DNA from: Pseudocercospora fijiensis CIRAD86
Taxonomy: Eukaryota; Ascomycota; Dothideomycetes; Mycosphaerellales; Mycosphaerellaceae
DNA: 64,000 nt
NCBI RefSeq assembly: GCF_000340215.1
Contig: NW_006921533.1
Coordinates: forward strand, 6,167,424-6,231,423
Direction of reading: 5' to 3'
A program made the position numbers and the translations under genes. Positions 46,301-58,325 of the stretch are shown one piece after another. The notes beneath the pieces are model-generated. The model searched no databases. It was not told the DNA's origin and saw only the letters and a list, made by a program, of their open reading frames with translations. Numbering within the stretch: position 1 is the stretch's first letter; every line of letters starts with the position of its first letter.

Positions 46301-48260
46301 TGATCCTATATCTTGTAATCCTGTTCCTAATCTAATATAATATAAAGTATAGGTCTAGTGTGCTACTGCTTCCTCTTACTTCCTAAGTAATTAGTCCCTT
46401 TAGGGTAATAATTTCTATTTCTTCCCTCTCTAATATATCAATTAGTCTTCCTACTAGGAAGTAGTAAGCTAGGGTAAAGTCTAAGCCCTAGAGGGGGTAG
46501 TAGAGGTTGAAATCCCTAAGTAGGATTTAGTAGGTGTTCCCCTAGATAACTCTAGGTAGTCTTTCTAGGGTTTTTAGTTAGGTACTGCTTCTTAAGTCTA
46601 GTAGTAGGTTGTATATGTAGTAGACTTGGAGTATACCTTAGGATGTCTCTACTTAAACTAATGTTAGGTCCCTATCCTCCTATAGTAGGGCCTGCTAGGT
46701 TTCTGTATCTATCTCCTTACTAATATAGATGTATGTCCTTAGGGCTCCCTAGTTGTAGATAATTAGGTGGTATCTTAGGTCTTTAACTGTTGCTAGTCTC
46801 TTTATATATAGGTTGAGCTAGGGCTCTTAGATTGCAATAATATAATGTTCTTTTAGGTTTAGTACTTAAAGGAAGCTCCTCTATACCTTGTCTTTGCTCT
46901 TGTTAATATTGTACTATATAATGTTTAGTAATATTGCAATGTTTATTAGGTTTTATCTATATTATTTCCCTATAAGTTTTCCTTTAGTCTTCCCTCACTT
47001 TAGACTAATATTTAACTAAGCTTTGTCTGCCCTGCTTCCTTTCCTACAATATTAAGGTATCTTAGTCTCCCTAGTTGCTAGTAACTCTCTTATACTAGTA
47101 AGGCCCTGAATATGAACCTATTATCTTGTCTAGACCTCTTTTGTAGTACTTAGCTAGGTTGCTTCTATACCTAGCTACCCTAGCTTATTATATATCTTTT
47201 TAGTGTATTAATTCTAGCTTCCTTTGCCTTCCTCGCTGCCTGTATTCTTACTAGGCATTCCTTCGCCTAAGAGGGGTGTCTTTTAGTACAGTATATATAT
47301 CTTGCTTCTCCTTTATATACTTTGCATTCTTTAACCTAGTAATCCCCTATATAATAGGAGTAGGTGTTGGTTATCTTTATACACTTAGCTGCTAAGTGTC
47401 TATAGTGTTAATATTTGAAGCACTATATTATCCTATAGTTGCTTCTATATATCTCTGTTTCCAATCTCTTATAGTCCTAGAATAACCCTTAGTCTAGCAC
47501 TATGTTAGCTTACTCTATACTCCCTACCTAGATAATTAGGGAAGACTGCTTCTTAGTCTCCTCGATTTTCCTTTTAATCTATACTACTTTTATAATCTTT
47601 AGGCCTAGGTATATAGCTTAGTTTTATCTCTATAGGCTCTTAATATCCTATTCTTCCTTAAAGCTTCTTATTATACTATAGGCTATGATTATAAATTGCT
47701 ATTAGGAGACCTTTGCTATTTTCCCTATCTTGGTTATCTATTCTTTTTATGTTTCTAGCTTCTTTTTGTCCTGCTCTTATACTATAAATAGCTTGATTAC
47801 CCCTTTTCCTTCGTTCCTAGCCCTAATTACCTCTTTAACTGCAATTCTTTCTACAATCTCTTTCCCTATAAGTCCTTAGATTTCCTTTTGCTCCTATAGG
47901 TCCGTAATATAGACTCTAACTACTATCCTCGGGGGTTTTAGCGCCTCCTAACTAGCTACTACTACCTAGGTACGGTAGTTTAGGCTTGTTTCCTATTGTT
48001 TCTTCGTAATCTTTACTGCGACTGTATTAGCTACCTTTGTAATTACGTAGCTTGCCTAGTTATAGATTGCTTTTAGTCCTCTAAGGAGTTCTAAGATTAT
48101 TATCCTATATGCCCTCTTAGGGGTTCTTCTATCTTCCGCCTTTAGCACCTCCTCTACCCTAGTATATAGTGCTTTCCATTCGTCCTCCCTTCCTTCTTAA
48201 CTATCTTCCCTTCGTCTCTAATTGTTCGCTGCTATCCCGCCTTTTTTTCTTCTTTTGCCG
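43400..48260 (-). mobile_element. Non-LTR retrotransposon (LINE, Tad1-like), RIP-degraded
   Basis: Minus-strand reading. ORF1 relic at the high end has a zinc-knuckle region near 47230-47430 (QCFKYQHYRHLAAKC, where Tyr replaces expected Cys or Gly). ORF2 begins with an apurinic endonuclease near 46640-46870 (AIxEPWLNLYI, then RTYIYISKEID). Reverse transcriptase lies near 44600-45600, with the catalytic block LALGFIDNTNILA near 44890 (FxDD changed to FxDN). The thumb/C-terminal region follows near 44150-44500 (LKKILGAYKTILIRVVEIE). No LTRs. Stops are nearly all TAG/TAA. Clade assignment to Tad1/I-like elements is by look. Confidence 0.8.
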
Positions 48261-48369
48261 CTAGTATAATCTAAATAAATAGGATTCGAATTAGATTCGA
48301 ATAGGATTTAATTTAATAGGACTCGAAAAGAATTTAACTAGGATTAAAATAGAATATAGAAAGGACTTA

Positions 48370-48510
48370 GAAAGATTTTAGAAAGGAATCGGATAGGAAT
48401 CGGATAGGAATCGGATAGGAATCGGATAGGAATCGGATAGGAATCGGATAGGAATCGGATAGGATTCGGATAGGATTCGGATAGGATTCGGATAGGATTT
48501 AGATAGGATT
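48370..48510. repeat. 11-bp-period minisatellite, right of LINE
   Basis: At least ten units of GGAATCGGATA or GGATTCGGATA, same orientation as 42846-43025. The following AT-rich 200 bp also match the left copy (TAGCTAATTACTAAGA, TTAGACTTAGAGACTAT). Confidence 0.88.
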
Positions 48511-48720
48511 CGGATATAATTTTAGAAATAGTTTAGCTAAATACTAAAATAACTAATTAGCTAGTAGATTAGCTATATTTAAAAATTATATTAGTTAATT
48601 ACTAAGACTTTCTCTAACTAGACTTAGAGACTATTAACTATTTAGATAATAAAAAATAATTATAGTAGCTAATACGAATAGAATATAAAGAAAACAGGAT
48701 AGAAAGAATTTAGAAAGGAT

Positions 48721-49320
48721 TTATATAGAATTTTAGAAAAACTTAGCTAAGTACTAAATGAAATAACTAAATAGCTTACCTATATAGAAAATATTATTAT
48801 ATTAAAATAATAAGACTTAGTTTAATTAGAAGAAAAATCTACTTTAATAATAGCACTAATTCTAGTAGCGAGTTTAATTAGAATATAAGTAGGATATAGA
48901 TAGTACTAAAATATACTCCTATAACAAACGAATATAGATTACTAATAATATAGCCCTATATACTAGATATATACCTATATAAAAACACTACTAGATATTA
49001 TTATACCTAGAATTAGATCTACTACTTAGTTCTACCTAGAACTACTCTAGTAGTATCTAGTTAGAAGTAAAGCTAGGACTATATTTGCCTTCTAGACCTA
49101 TTTAGTTTCTATATAATTTCTAATTAAATTATACTAGAATTCTTTAAGAGTCTTATTAAAGTAATTTATTTACTTAGTTATAGCTTATAAAATTATAGCG
49201 CTAGGCTTTAACTTATATATACTTCTACTTTTATACTTACTAGGCGTATCTAGTTTTAGATTTATAAGTTTTTTAGTTATTAAAGTTATCTAAAGCTATA
49301 GAAATCTACTTTATCTTTTA
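48721..49320. other. AT-rich degraded sequence between minisatellites
   Basis: 600 bp of RIP-like AT-rich sequence with no readable frame on either strand. Probably part of the same repeat that carries the minisatellites. Confidence 0.4.
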
Positions 49321-49475
49321 TTCCTTTCCTATTCCTTTCTTATTCCTTTCCTATTCCTATTCGATTCCTAGTCGATTCCTAGTCGATTCCTATTCGATTC
49401 CTAGTCGACTCCTAGTCGATTCCTAGTTAATTCCTAGTCGATTCCTAGTCGATTCCTAGTCGATTCCGATTAACT
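49321..49475. repeat. 11-bp-period minisatellite, inverted orientation
   Basis: Units TTCCTAGTCGA; the reverse complement resembles the GGAATCGGATA units at 42846-43025 and 48370-48510. It thus stands as an inverted counterpart of the left array. Confidence 0.85.
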
Positions 49476-49879
49476 TTCGGCAAGTAGGGCTAACTTAAGC
49501 CGAGGCTACGTACGGTCTACCGTACGGACTACTACGGCTCTATCCGATTAGTTAATTCGGTAGTTAGGTCGGTGATTTCGGTAGTTAGGATTTCTAAGTC
49601 CCCTACTAAGACTATATCTAGTTCCTGCCTCGGCTTTGCGCTTTCTCCTAGCACTTATACCGAGCCCTAGCTGCCCGCCCGAGCCCTAGTAATATAGTAG
49701 ATTATAGAATCCGCTATTCCTAACAAAATCGCGTATAGAAGCGATAATCTAATCCCCGCAACTATCTCCGACCGGGCAACTATACTGCCGCTAGCTATAA
49801 AGCTAAAGATTGTTAGCAAATTAGTAGTATAGCAAAATTCAAGGTGTTGTTAGTTGCTATCTACTTAGATCTAAGCGGG

Positions 49880-51329
49880 TTACGACCTGCGGCCTTATAA
49901 CTACGTAATGCTATATATGCTAGCTTATACTAATCCCTCTGTTACTAACTAGCCTGCTGCTGCATATAATACTGCTGCTAAGTAAACTGATAGTGCTATT
50001 GCTGCAGTACCTAGTAGTAAAGTAGCCGTCCTATTAGCTATGTAAGCGGCTATTATTGTTATTGCTAGTACTAGTAGTGTTGCTAAGTAGCCTATCGTTG
50101 TTACTGTTCTAACAACGCCGCCTGCTATTGCTAATTGCGCTGTTCTTTACGCGCTCGAAGCTTATTTAGTTCTTACCGTAGAAGGTCTACCTCGGAGGGA
50201 GGTTAAGGAGGTTATAGTTTAACCGGAAGTGCTTCTTAACGTAGATTATAGCACTCGAAGCCTTAAGGGTAGCAGGCAGGTCTATATAGACGGTTAGCCT
50301 TCTAGTAAGGGCACTGCTACGTACGGCACTAGCTCTTTATATACTTGCAGTACTTAGTAACCCTCGTACGAAGCTAAGTGAGTAAGACTCTAGGTTCTAA
50401 TGTAAAGTCCGTAGTCCTTACTGTCGCTATCTTCTACTTCTTAGCAACTGTAGTCTTATTTAGGTCGTCTAATTCTCGAGCTGTTACTATACGCTTTGTC
50501 GAGTATAGTATCGCTCCGCCGGTTATAGGTTTGCGGTTGCTATATACTATTGTAGGCTCTCGTAAACGTACGAGCTTCGAGAAGTCGATAAACTAGTAAG
50601 CGTAGAAGTGAGAAGGCAATAGTACCGTACGGCTTCTACCTGTCTCGAGAAGGCGCATAATCTCGTGCTTATAAGGATAGCTATGCGTCTTAGTAAGATA
50701 GTCGTTGCAGGTACATTGAACGCAGCTATACGAGAAGCCTAAATACTTAATCTCGTTGCTATTGTCGTTAGTCGTAGTCCTAAGAAGGGCTATAGTACGT
50801 ATATAGAGCTGCTATACTTCGAGAAGACAATAGTCGCTTATAACGCGAGAGACACTTGCCTAAAATAGCCTAACGATTGCCTTATTATAGCGCTTTAGGT
50901 TCTCGGCAAGTGCGTAGCGACGGCGGTCGTAACCCTTATTCTACTACTTAATTAGTGCCTCGAAGAGCGTAAAGATATCGTAGCGACTGCTGTAGTTAAG
51001 CTAGAGTTTAATACGTCTATAGTAGGACTCGACTCGAGAGGTTGTCTTATAGCCAAAGTGTAGTACTTTGTTAGTCTAGTAGTCGACTATTCGTTGCTTA
51101 TAGCGCTACTAATTCTTATAGAGATAGGCCTTAAACATAGGATAGACGTTGTCTAATTTAATAACGTTATTATTAAACTCGGCCTCGGTTTAACTATAAA
51201 TAGTATAGACAAATAGCTTTATAAACTAGTTAGTTAAAGGGCTATTAGTTTAGCCGCTATTATCGTCGTCCTTAACCTATCTAAATTCGCCGCGTTCTTT
51301 ACGTACTCGAGCGAGTATGTCTTGCTATA
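49880..51329 (-). pseudogene. MULE transposase, C-terminal part
   Basis: Continuation of the transposase after the Gypsy-2 insertion. TTSRVES and the C-x-C..H SWIM finger are the telling motifs. Below 50600 the frame turns Gln-rich, with many CAA codons now TAA. Plus-strand open pieces here (for example 50378-50596) are antisense shadows. Confidence 0.7.
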
Positions 51330-51675
51330 TATTACGGTTACTCGCGACAGATCGTTAAGTAACTTCTTATTATATGCAAGCCGAGGCTTCTTTAGAGAGG
51401 CTAATATAAGCGGGAGGCAGAGATAGAATAATTAGTACAAAGGTAATTCCAATTAGTAAGTAGGTAACATAAGTTAAACGCCTCGAGCTATAAGGGCATT
51501 CCGGCGTTCCTAAATACAAAGGAGATATCTTGTCTATAGTCGTAAGCGACGTAAGCGACGCTGTCGCTCTCGACCGCTCCTATCGCTCCTAGTAAGATAG
51601 AGCGATAGCTTAGCCTACTAGTCTTAGCGTCGCTCTAAGATTATATAAGGACTCTAACTAATTAGATCCGTAACA
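51330..51675 (-). repeat. Gypsy-2 3' LTR (346 bp)
   Basis: Matches 58326-58671 along its full length with only transition differences; terminal TG reads TA here. Confidence 0.93.
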
Positions 51676-51749
51676 CTATCCCCCTCCTTAAGCGGAATAG
51701 TCTCTTATTCCGGGACTTTCTAATTCTAACTTCTTTGTTATGCTAAAGT

Positions 51750-52275
51750 TATCTAAGGATTTGTCTTCTCGCTAGCGTAAGGAAAATATCGCAAATAATA
51801 TCCTCGCCGACTGCCTCGAAATACTAATCCGCTACTTTTATTACAAATAGGCCGGTAAACCCTATAAAGTCGATCTTCGTTCCGGTCGCTACTCCGAGTG
51901 CGCCCTATACGGCTAGTCCTATAATATATAAGTTACTCGTATAGAGTATAAAAAAATCCGGAAGGCGCGCCTAAAGATAGCTAAAGATCTCGAAGCGGCC
52001 GAAGAGGAGGAGGACCTCCTTACGCGGAAGCTTTTCGAGCATCGCGTAAAGGTCCGTCGCTTACGTAAGTCGCTACGTATAAAGGAGGATCGGGAGGTAC
52101 AAGCTCTTAAAGTAGAGGAAGCCTCTATTTAATAGGCGGAGGAGCTCGAAAGAGAGCTAGGCTCTTCGCCTATAGAGCCGATAATATTCTCGTTACCTAC
52201 TAACGAGCCGTTTCCCCTAGATAGCCGATTATAGATGTCGCCTTATAACTAGAGTCGTCTAGATAGGACACCCTA
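51750..52275 (+). pseudogene. Antisense ORF in Gypsy-2: Zn2Cys6-like cluster plus charged helix
   Basis: On the plus strand, opposite to pol and next to the 3' LTR, a frame of about 175 codons is broken only by TAG/TAA. Codons 51833-51922 hold Tyr or Cys at six positions spaced x2, x6, x8, x2, x6. This is exactly the spacing of a Zn(II)2Cys6 cluster; one of the six is still Cys, the other five read Tyr, the product of a single G-to-A change in TGC/TGT. A long Glu/Lys/Arg-rich, probably coiled-coil region follows (about 51940-52160), then a Pro/Ser/Asn tail ending at 52273-52275. Product and role are unknown. It may be a captured host DNA-binding gene or a normal accessory gene of this family. 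Confidence 0.6.
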
Positions 52276-52449
52276 GCCTGTCTCTAAAATCCCTAGTAGG
52301 AGTACCGAGAGTCTAGTGTCCTAAAGGTATATATTTTTAATGTTTCCTATCTATTTTATCTTCTAGCTAGTTAGTCTAGTAGTATAATTCTTAGCTATAA
52401 AAGATATAGTTGCTAGGTACGCTATTAGAGTCCCCGCTCCTCGAGCTAT

Positions 52450-52530
52450 ACTGCCCTAGGTCGTTAAGAACTCTAAGGCGCTATAATCGATAGGGTCTAA
52501 GAGGTCGTAGGTTCAATTCCTATACTAGTT
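52450..52530 (+). other. tRNA-like sequence inside Gypsy-2
   Basis: The 81 bp end with GTAGGTTCAATTCCTAT, a T-arm with a perfect B-box match, after a D-arm-like GGTCG..TCTAAGGCGC and a possible variable arm. The layout recalls a leucine-type tRNA. The acceptor strands do not pair, so it is a decayed tRNA copy or a chance likeness. Confidence 0.35.
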
Positions 52531-52539
52531 ATTTCTTTT

Positions 52540-55500
52540 TTGTCCGGTTTTGATATTTTTTAATTATCTGCTAACAGTTCTATAGGTTTTCTTTTAGTTC
52601 CTAAGTGTTTTCTAAATATAGGTATCCTTTCTATTTAATAAGGTATTTCTAACCTTACTAATCTAGGATTTCCTCGACTTTAAACTTATTTTCTTCCTTA
52701 GGTTAGAAGTAAAATGTTTCTTAATACGGTGTTTCGGCGTCTGTAGGTTCTAGTATAGAGATATAGAATACTAGGTAGATTTTCGCGTTGTCCGGTAGTT
52801 TAAGTCGGTAATTAACTAGTCCTTTAGGCTTATTAATCAAAAATAGCCCGACTTTAACGTAGTCTAGTTTCTTAGTCGATCTCCGGGTTTTTAGATTCTT
52901 TATTAGGAGGTAGACCTTATCCCCCTTCTTTAGCTAAGGTACTATTTTTCGTTTAGTATTATATAGTCCTATAATCTTTTCCTAAGACTCGGCAATTGCC
53001 CTTTGCAATTCTTTATATACCTGCTTTAAGTCTTCTAAAGCGACTATCGCTTTATCCGCGTATAGATGCTATAAATACTGTTCCCCGAATAGCTGCGGAT
53101 ATTTCCTAAAATTAGCGAAGAATAGTATCTCTTTCGTAGTCTTAGATTGTTAGTTGTTTAGTGCAAGTTGTGCTATAGGTAATAGCGATGCCTAATTGTT
53201 TTATACGTAATTAACGTAGTACCGTAAGTATACCTCTAAGGCCTGATTCTTAACTTCCGTTTAGCCGTCTGTCTATAGATAGTATACCGTTAATAGCTTA
53301 TGCTTAATTCTAAGTGTCGCTATAAGCGTCTTCTAGTAGTTTAATATAAAGAGCTTGTCTCTATCCGTAATATAGGTCCTTAGAAATCCGTAGTATCGTA
53401 CAAGTCTATCTAGTACGAGGTATCCGAGTTGCTCTACCGTACTTGCTTCGTTAGCAGGAATAAAGTGTATATATTTCGTAAGCCTATCGACTATAACAAG
53501 TATTATGTCGTAGCTATGTCCTATAACCGGATCCTTAGACTTCGGTAGTTTCGTAATAAAGTCTATTGTAACTTCGTCCTATAGTTTATCTAGTAGCGTC
53601 CTAAATTAGATATGTCTATACCTAGCGTGTCTATTAGCCTTGTTACGCTAACATTGTAGACCTTTCTTACTATATTCTAGAACTCGTTATCGTATATATA
53701 GGNNNNNNNNNNNNNNNNNNNNNNNNNNNNNNNNNNNNNNNNNNNNNNNNNNNNNNNNNNNNNNNNNNNNNNNNNNNNNNNNNNNNNNNNNNNNNNNNNN
53801 NNNNNNNNNNNNNNNNNNNNNNNNNNNNNNNNNNNNNNNNNNNNNNNNNNNNNNNNNNNNNNNNNNNNNNNNNNNNNNNNNNNNNNNNNNNNNNNNNNNN
53901 NNNNNNNNNNNNNNNNNNNNNNNNNNNNNNNNNNNNNNNNNNNNNNNNNNNNNNNNNNNNNNNNNNNNNNNNNNNNNNNNNNNNNNNNNNNNNNNNNNNN
54001 NNNNNNNNNNNNNNNNNNNNNNNNNNNNNNNNNNNNNNNNNNNNNNNNNNNNNNNNNNNNNNNNNNNNNNNNNNNNNNNNNNNNNNNNNNNNNNNNNNNN
54101 NNNNNNNNNNNNNNNNNNNNNNNNNNNNNNNNNNNNNNNNNNNNNNNNNNNNNNNNNNNNNNNNNNNNNNNNNNNNNNNNNNNNNNNNNNNNNNNNNNNN
54201 NNNNNNNNNNNNNNNNNNNNNNNNNNNNNNNNNNNNNNNNNNNNNNNNNNNNNNNNNNNNNNNNNNNNNNNNNNNNNNNNNNNNNNNNNNNNNNNNNNNN
54301 NNNNNNNNNNNNNNNNNNNNNNNNNNNNNNNNNNNNNNNNNNNNNNNNNNNNNNNNNNNNNNNNNNNNNNNNNNNNNNNNNNNNNNNNNNNNNNNNNNNN
54401 NNNNNNNNNNNNNNNNNNNNNNNNNNNNNNNNNNNNNNNNNNNNNNNNNNNNNNNNNNNNNNNNNNNNNNNNNNNNNNNNNNNNNNNNNNNNNNNNNNNN
54501 NNNNNNNNNNNNNNNNNNNNNNNNNNNNNNNNNNNNNNNNNNNNNNNNNNNNNNNNNNNNNNNNNNNNNNNNNNNNNNNNNNNTCCTTCCGCGTATACTC
54601 GCTAGTATTGTAGTAATGCAACTATTATAAGTAGCTCCTTATAATAGATATCGTAGTTCTGTTCCGCGGGTAATATCTTTCTCGAGTAATAGGCTACCGG
54701 GTGTCGTTTCCCGTTATGCTCCTATATAAGGCATACTCCTATAGCCCTATCCGACGCGTCTGTTTCTATCTAGACTGCCTTACTCCTATCGAATAATCGT
54801 AGCGTTAGCGTAGAAACGCATTGCTTCTTTAGCTACCTAAACGCTTCGTCTTCCTTCGTACTCTAGTTCTATTTCTTGTCTTTCTTTATAAGCTCCGTAA
54901 GGGGTGCCGCTATCTTAGAGTAGCCCTCGATGAATTTTCTATTATAGTTAGCTAATCCTAGGAATGATTGTACGTCTTTAACGTATATAGGCGTTAGCTA
55001 TTCCTGTATTGACTTAGTTTTTTCTAGATCGATCCTGATTCCTATAGTACTAATAATAAATCCTAGGAATTTGACTTCCTTCTTATAGAATTCGCATTTC
55101 TTAGGTACAGTCTTAAATCCTACTTAAGTAAATCGTTTAAAGACGTCCTATACTATTCGTATATAGTCCGCGAGAGCTCCCTTAGTATAGACTAAGATAT
55201 CGTCTATATATGCGATAACGTATACGTCTAGAAGGTCTCGGAGGACTTCGTTTATAAGGTCTTAATATAACGCTAGGGCATTTGTAAGTCCTATAGGTAT
55301 AACTAAGAATTCGTAAAGCCTATATCTTGTTCGGAATGCTATTATCTATTCGTATCTAGCTGCTATACGTATTGCGTAAAACGTATCGCGTAGGTTAATC
55401 TTCGTATACTAGTCTAATCTAGTTAATCGGTCTTGCATTTCTTCGATGTTCGGTAGTAGGTACCGATTCTTAATTATAATGTCGTTAAGTCGTCTAAAGT

Positions 55501-58325
55501 CGACTACTAGCCGTCCTTCGTCTAATCCGGCTTTCGGAACGAATATTACTAGTAAGGCTGCCGAGGATATCGACTTCCGTATCTAGCCTTTTTCTAATTT
55601 CTCTTTTAGCTACTTGTCTAGGGTTTTAAGCTCTTTCTTAGATATTGCGTATAAGGGTCCCTATAGAGGCTCTTTCCTAGGCTGTAAGTATATCTTATAA
55701 TCCTATAGTTAGTATTTAGGTAAGGCTGCCTTGCCTCTCTCCTCTTTAAAGAGTCGCTTCTACTTACTATACTCTTTAGGAATGTCTAGGTCCGAGATTC
55801 TAGTTTTATTCTTCGATAGCGTATAACTTCTATCCTTCCCGTAATTATTATTATAACCCTCCTAACCTAACGGTAGTATCGATCCGGGTTGAATACGGTT
55901 CTCCGTAATTCCTATCGACGTAAACGTCTTACGAGTCGTTCTACGTTTGTTAATCTTATCTGCCTACGAACGCTGCCGCTATATAGGTTGAATGCCGATT
56001 ATATAGTCGCATTCCTTAAATGTAAGTACTCCTCTTCTCTAGTCTACAACTAGGTTATGCTTTCTTAACTAAGGTATACCTAGTACAATGTTATAACTAG
56101 CTATATTAGTAATATCTAAGACAATCTCCTCGTAGTGCTATTAGATAACTAGTAGTAACGGTATCGTTTCTCGTTCTATACTAGGTAGCGGTAACCTATC
56201 TACTACTATAAGTTTATACGCTCCTTCTCTTCTGCTTCGGGTTACGATCCCTCGGCTTTTAACGAATAATTCGGAGGCAAAGTTCCCGCTCGCTCCGGAA
56301 TCTATTAATGCACTCGTCGGGTGCCCGTTAACGATAACTTTTATACGGAAGACTACTATTAATGCTTAAGCGCTTTCGGTATTAAGGAACTCTCTTAGAA
56401 CGCTCTAATCTAGAGAGTTAGTCCGTTTCCCGACTAATTAGTAGCCTAACGTTGTTCTAACTAGTTACGGATCCGTAGTCCTACCGTTCGTGCTTCTTCG
56501 GTATATAATTTTTCCTCGAGGGTATCGTTATATATATCCCGTCCCTACGCTGCTATAGCCTTTTAGTATTGCTAATTTAATCGCTAGACCGTCTAACGTA
56601 TATCTTAAGTAATAATCGTCCTTTCGTTAGATAGGACGTATCTATAGGGCGTAATTATACTTCCTATCGGTACTCGCTCCGTAATAAAGTTATAGTACGT
56701 ATAGTCTATAGGTATCCGAGGGTAATTCTAGAATTTTGCCCGTAAGCTTATCTAGAAATAATTAAATTAGATAGGATCGACCTTCCGTTATCTATTAACC
56801 TTTAGAAACATTTCCTCGTATTTGCGTACTAGATATAAGGCGATTGTTCGCGCTGCTATAGGTATATCTATTGTAAACGTAAGGATCGTATCGTCGTTAA
56901 TCCCGAATTCGTCTTTACTTTCTTTATTCGTAGTTTCTTCCTCGGTATCTAAACTTCCTTCTAAATCTTCTTACTATTCCTCCTCTTGCTAAGGGGACTC
57001 CGGTACTTCTAGGATAGCTCCTAACTCCTCCCTAGGAGGGAATAAAGCTTCTAGATCTCGGTTTTCTTTATCGTCGGTATCTAAGCAAGATTTATTAATC
57101 GTTTCTTCTTCTAACTAGGATTTCGTATCTTCTCGTACGAGTCGCTTAATCTAAGGGAAGAATCCTGCTTCTACTTTAGTAGAATAATGAATTTAGTATT
57201 AGTCGTCGTAACAGAATCTCTAGTAAAGGGTTCTATATATAGGTTCTTGTCGTCGTACTATTATACAGATTTGTCGTAGCTCTTTCTTTACGACCTCTAC
57301 GTAGGTCCTCGGCGCGTTATTAATAGAGTATAGCTCTACTACTATTCGGTAGCCTTCTCTACCCGAGTCCTTTCGTTATATTATATTAAACTGTTCGCGT
57401 CGTACTATATTCTTGCCGCGGCAGTTCCGTACTATATAGCCTTCCTTACTATACGTATAGTAAGTTAATCTTCCTACTTTCTTAGGCGAACTCTTGCCTT
57501 TTCTTCCTTTAATTGCTCGACCCTTCTAGGTAGCGTCTAGCTCTATTAGTTGCGCACTATAGTAGTTGTTCCCCTTTAGTTTATCGTAGATACTATAGTT
57601 TTGTCTATTATCGTATCTAGGAGTATAACTAGCTTTTCTAGAAGTCTTAGAATCGTAACGTCGTTCTAAAGCTCGTTCGTAGAGCCTATCGTCGAGATCG
57701 ATCGTAACCTTAACTAATGTTCCTATATTATCTATTTTTCTACCGTCGTATATAAGCTCGTCTTTAACGTTATCCTTAAGACCTCGCCGATATATTGTTA
57801 TAAGAGCTTCGTCGTCCTAATCCGTAAGTTAGGCGTATTCCTAAAATTTAGCGGCATAATCGGTATATAACCTTTTCTAAGTTAAGTGTTAGATAACCCT
57901 AACTGCGGTAGCAACTTCGTTAGAAGATCTAAAGACCTTCTTTATCGTACGCTTAAGATTTTCGTAGCTTGCGAAGATTCTATCCGAATTGTCGGTCCCG
58001 TTGCTATCTAGATAGGTCTTAAGAAATAGTTTAACCTAATACTAAGCCCTGCCTCGTATAAACGTCGTTGCGAAGACTAGCTTTAAGTTATCTTAAACCT
58101 AGTTAAATATAAAATACATATCTATCTAGCTAACCTAGGTATCGAACTTGTCTCGGTCGCCGTAATAAAAGTCTAGCTTTCCGATCTTAAGAGAATCGTT
58201 TCTAGTATAGGTTCCTAGTGTATTGCTAGCACTAGAGGTAGTACGTCGAGTACTGCCTATCTCGCTAGGGGCGGGAGTTCCCCTTCCGACTTATAATAAG
58301 GCACTTATCCTAAGAGCGTTTAAAG
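52540..58325 (-). pseudogene. Gypsy-2 gag-pol, RIP-degraded
   Basis: Minus-strand order from 58300 down: Gag relic, protease near 56000-56330, reverse transcriptase near 54900-55560 with an intact IAYIDDILVYTKG block near 55200, RNase H entering the gap, integrase below the gap (53000-53650), and a chromodomain at about 52590-52690 (KYLIKwKGYLYLENTwEL, w marking stops). The chromodomain places it among chromoviruses, whose integrases target methylated-histone chromatin (family knowledge). Confidence 0.85.
53703..54583. other. Assembly gap (881 N)
   Basis: A run of N inside Gypsy-2 pol. The real length is unknown; any frame called across it is meaningless. Confidence 0.99.

Noticed and set aside
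48370..48510. Regular short repeats that could suggest a CRISPR-like array
   Set aside because: The 11-bp units are contiguous with no spacers, and the DNA is fungal; it is a minisatellite.
53677..54621. Long open frame on the minus strand
   Set aside because: It is made of the 881 N of the assembly gap.
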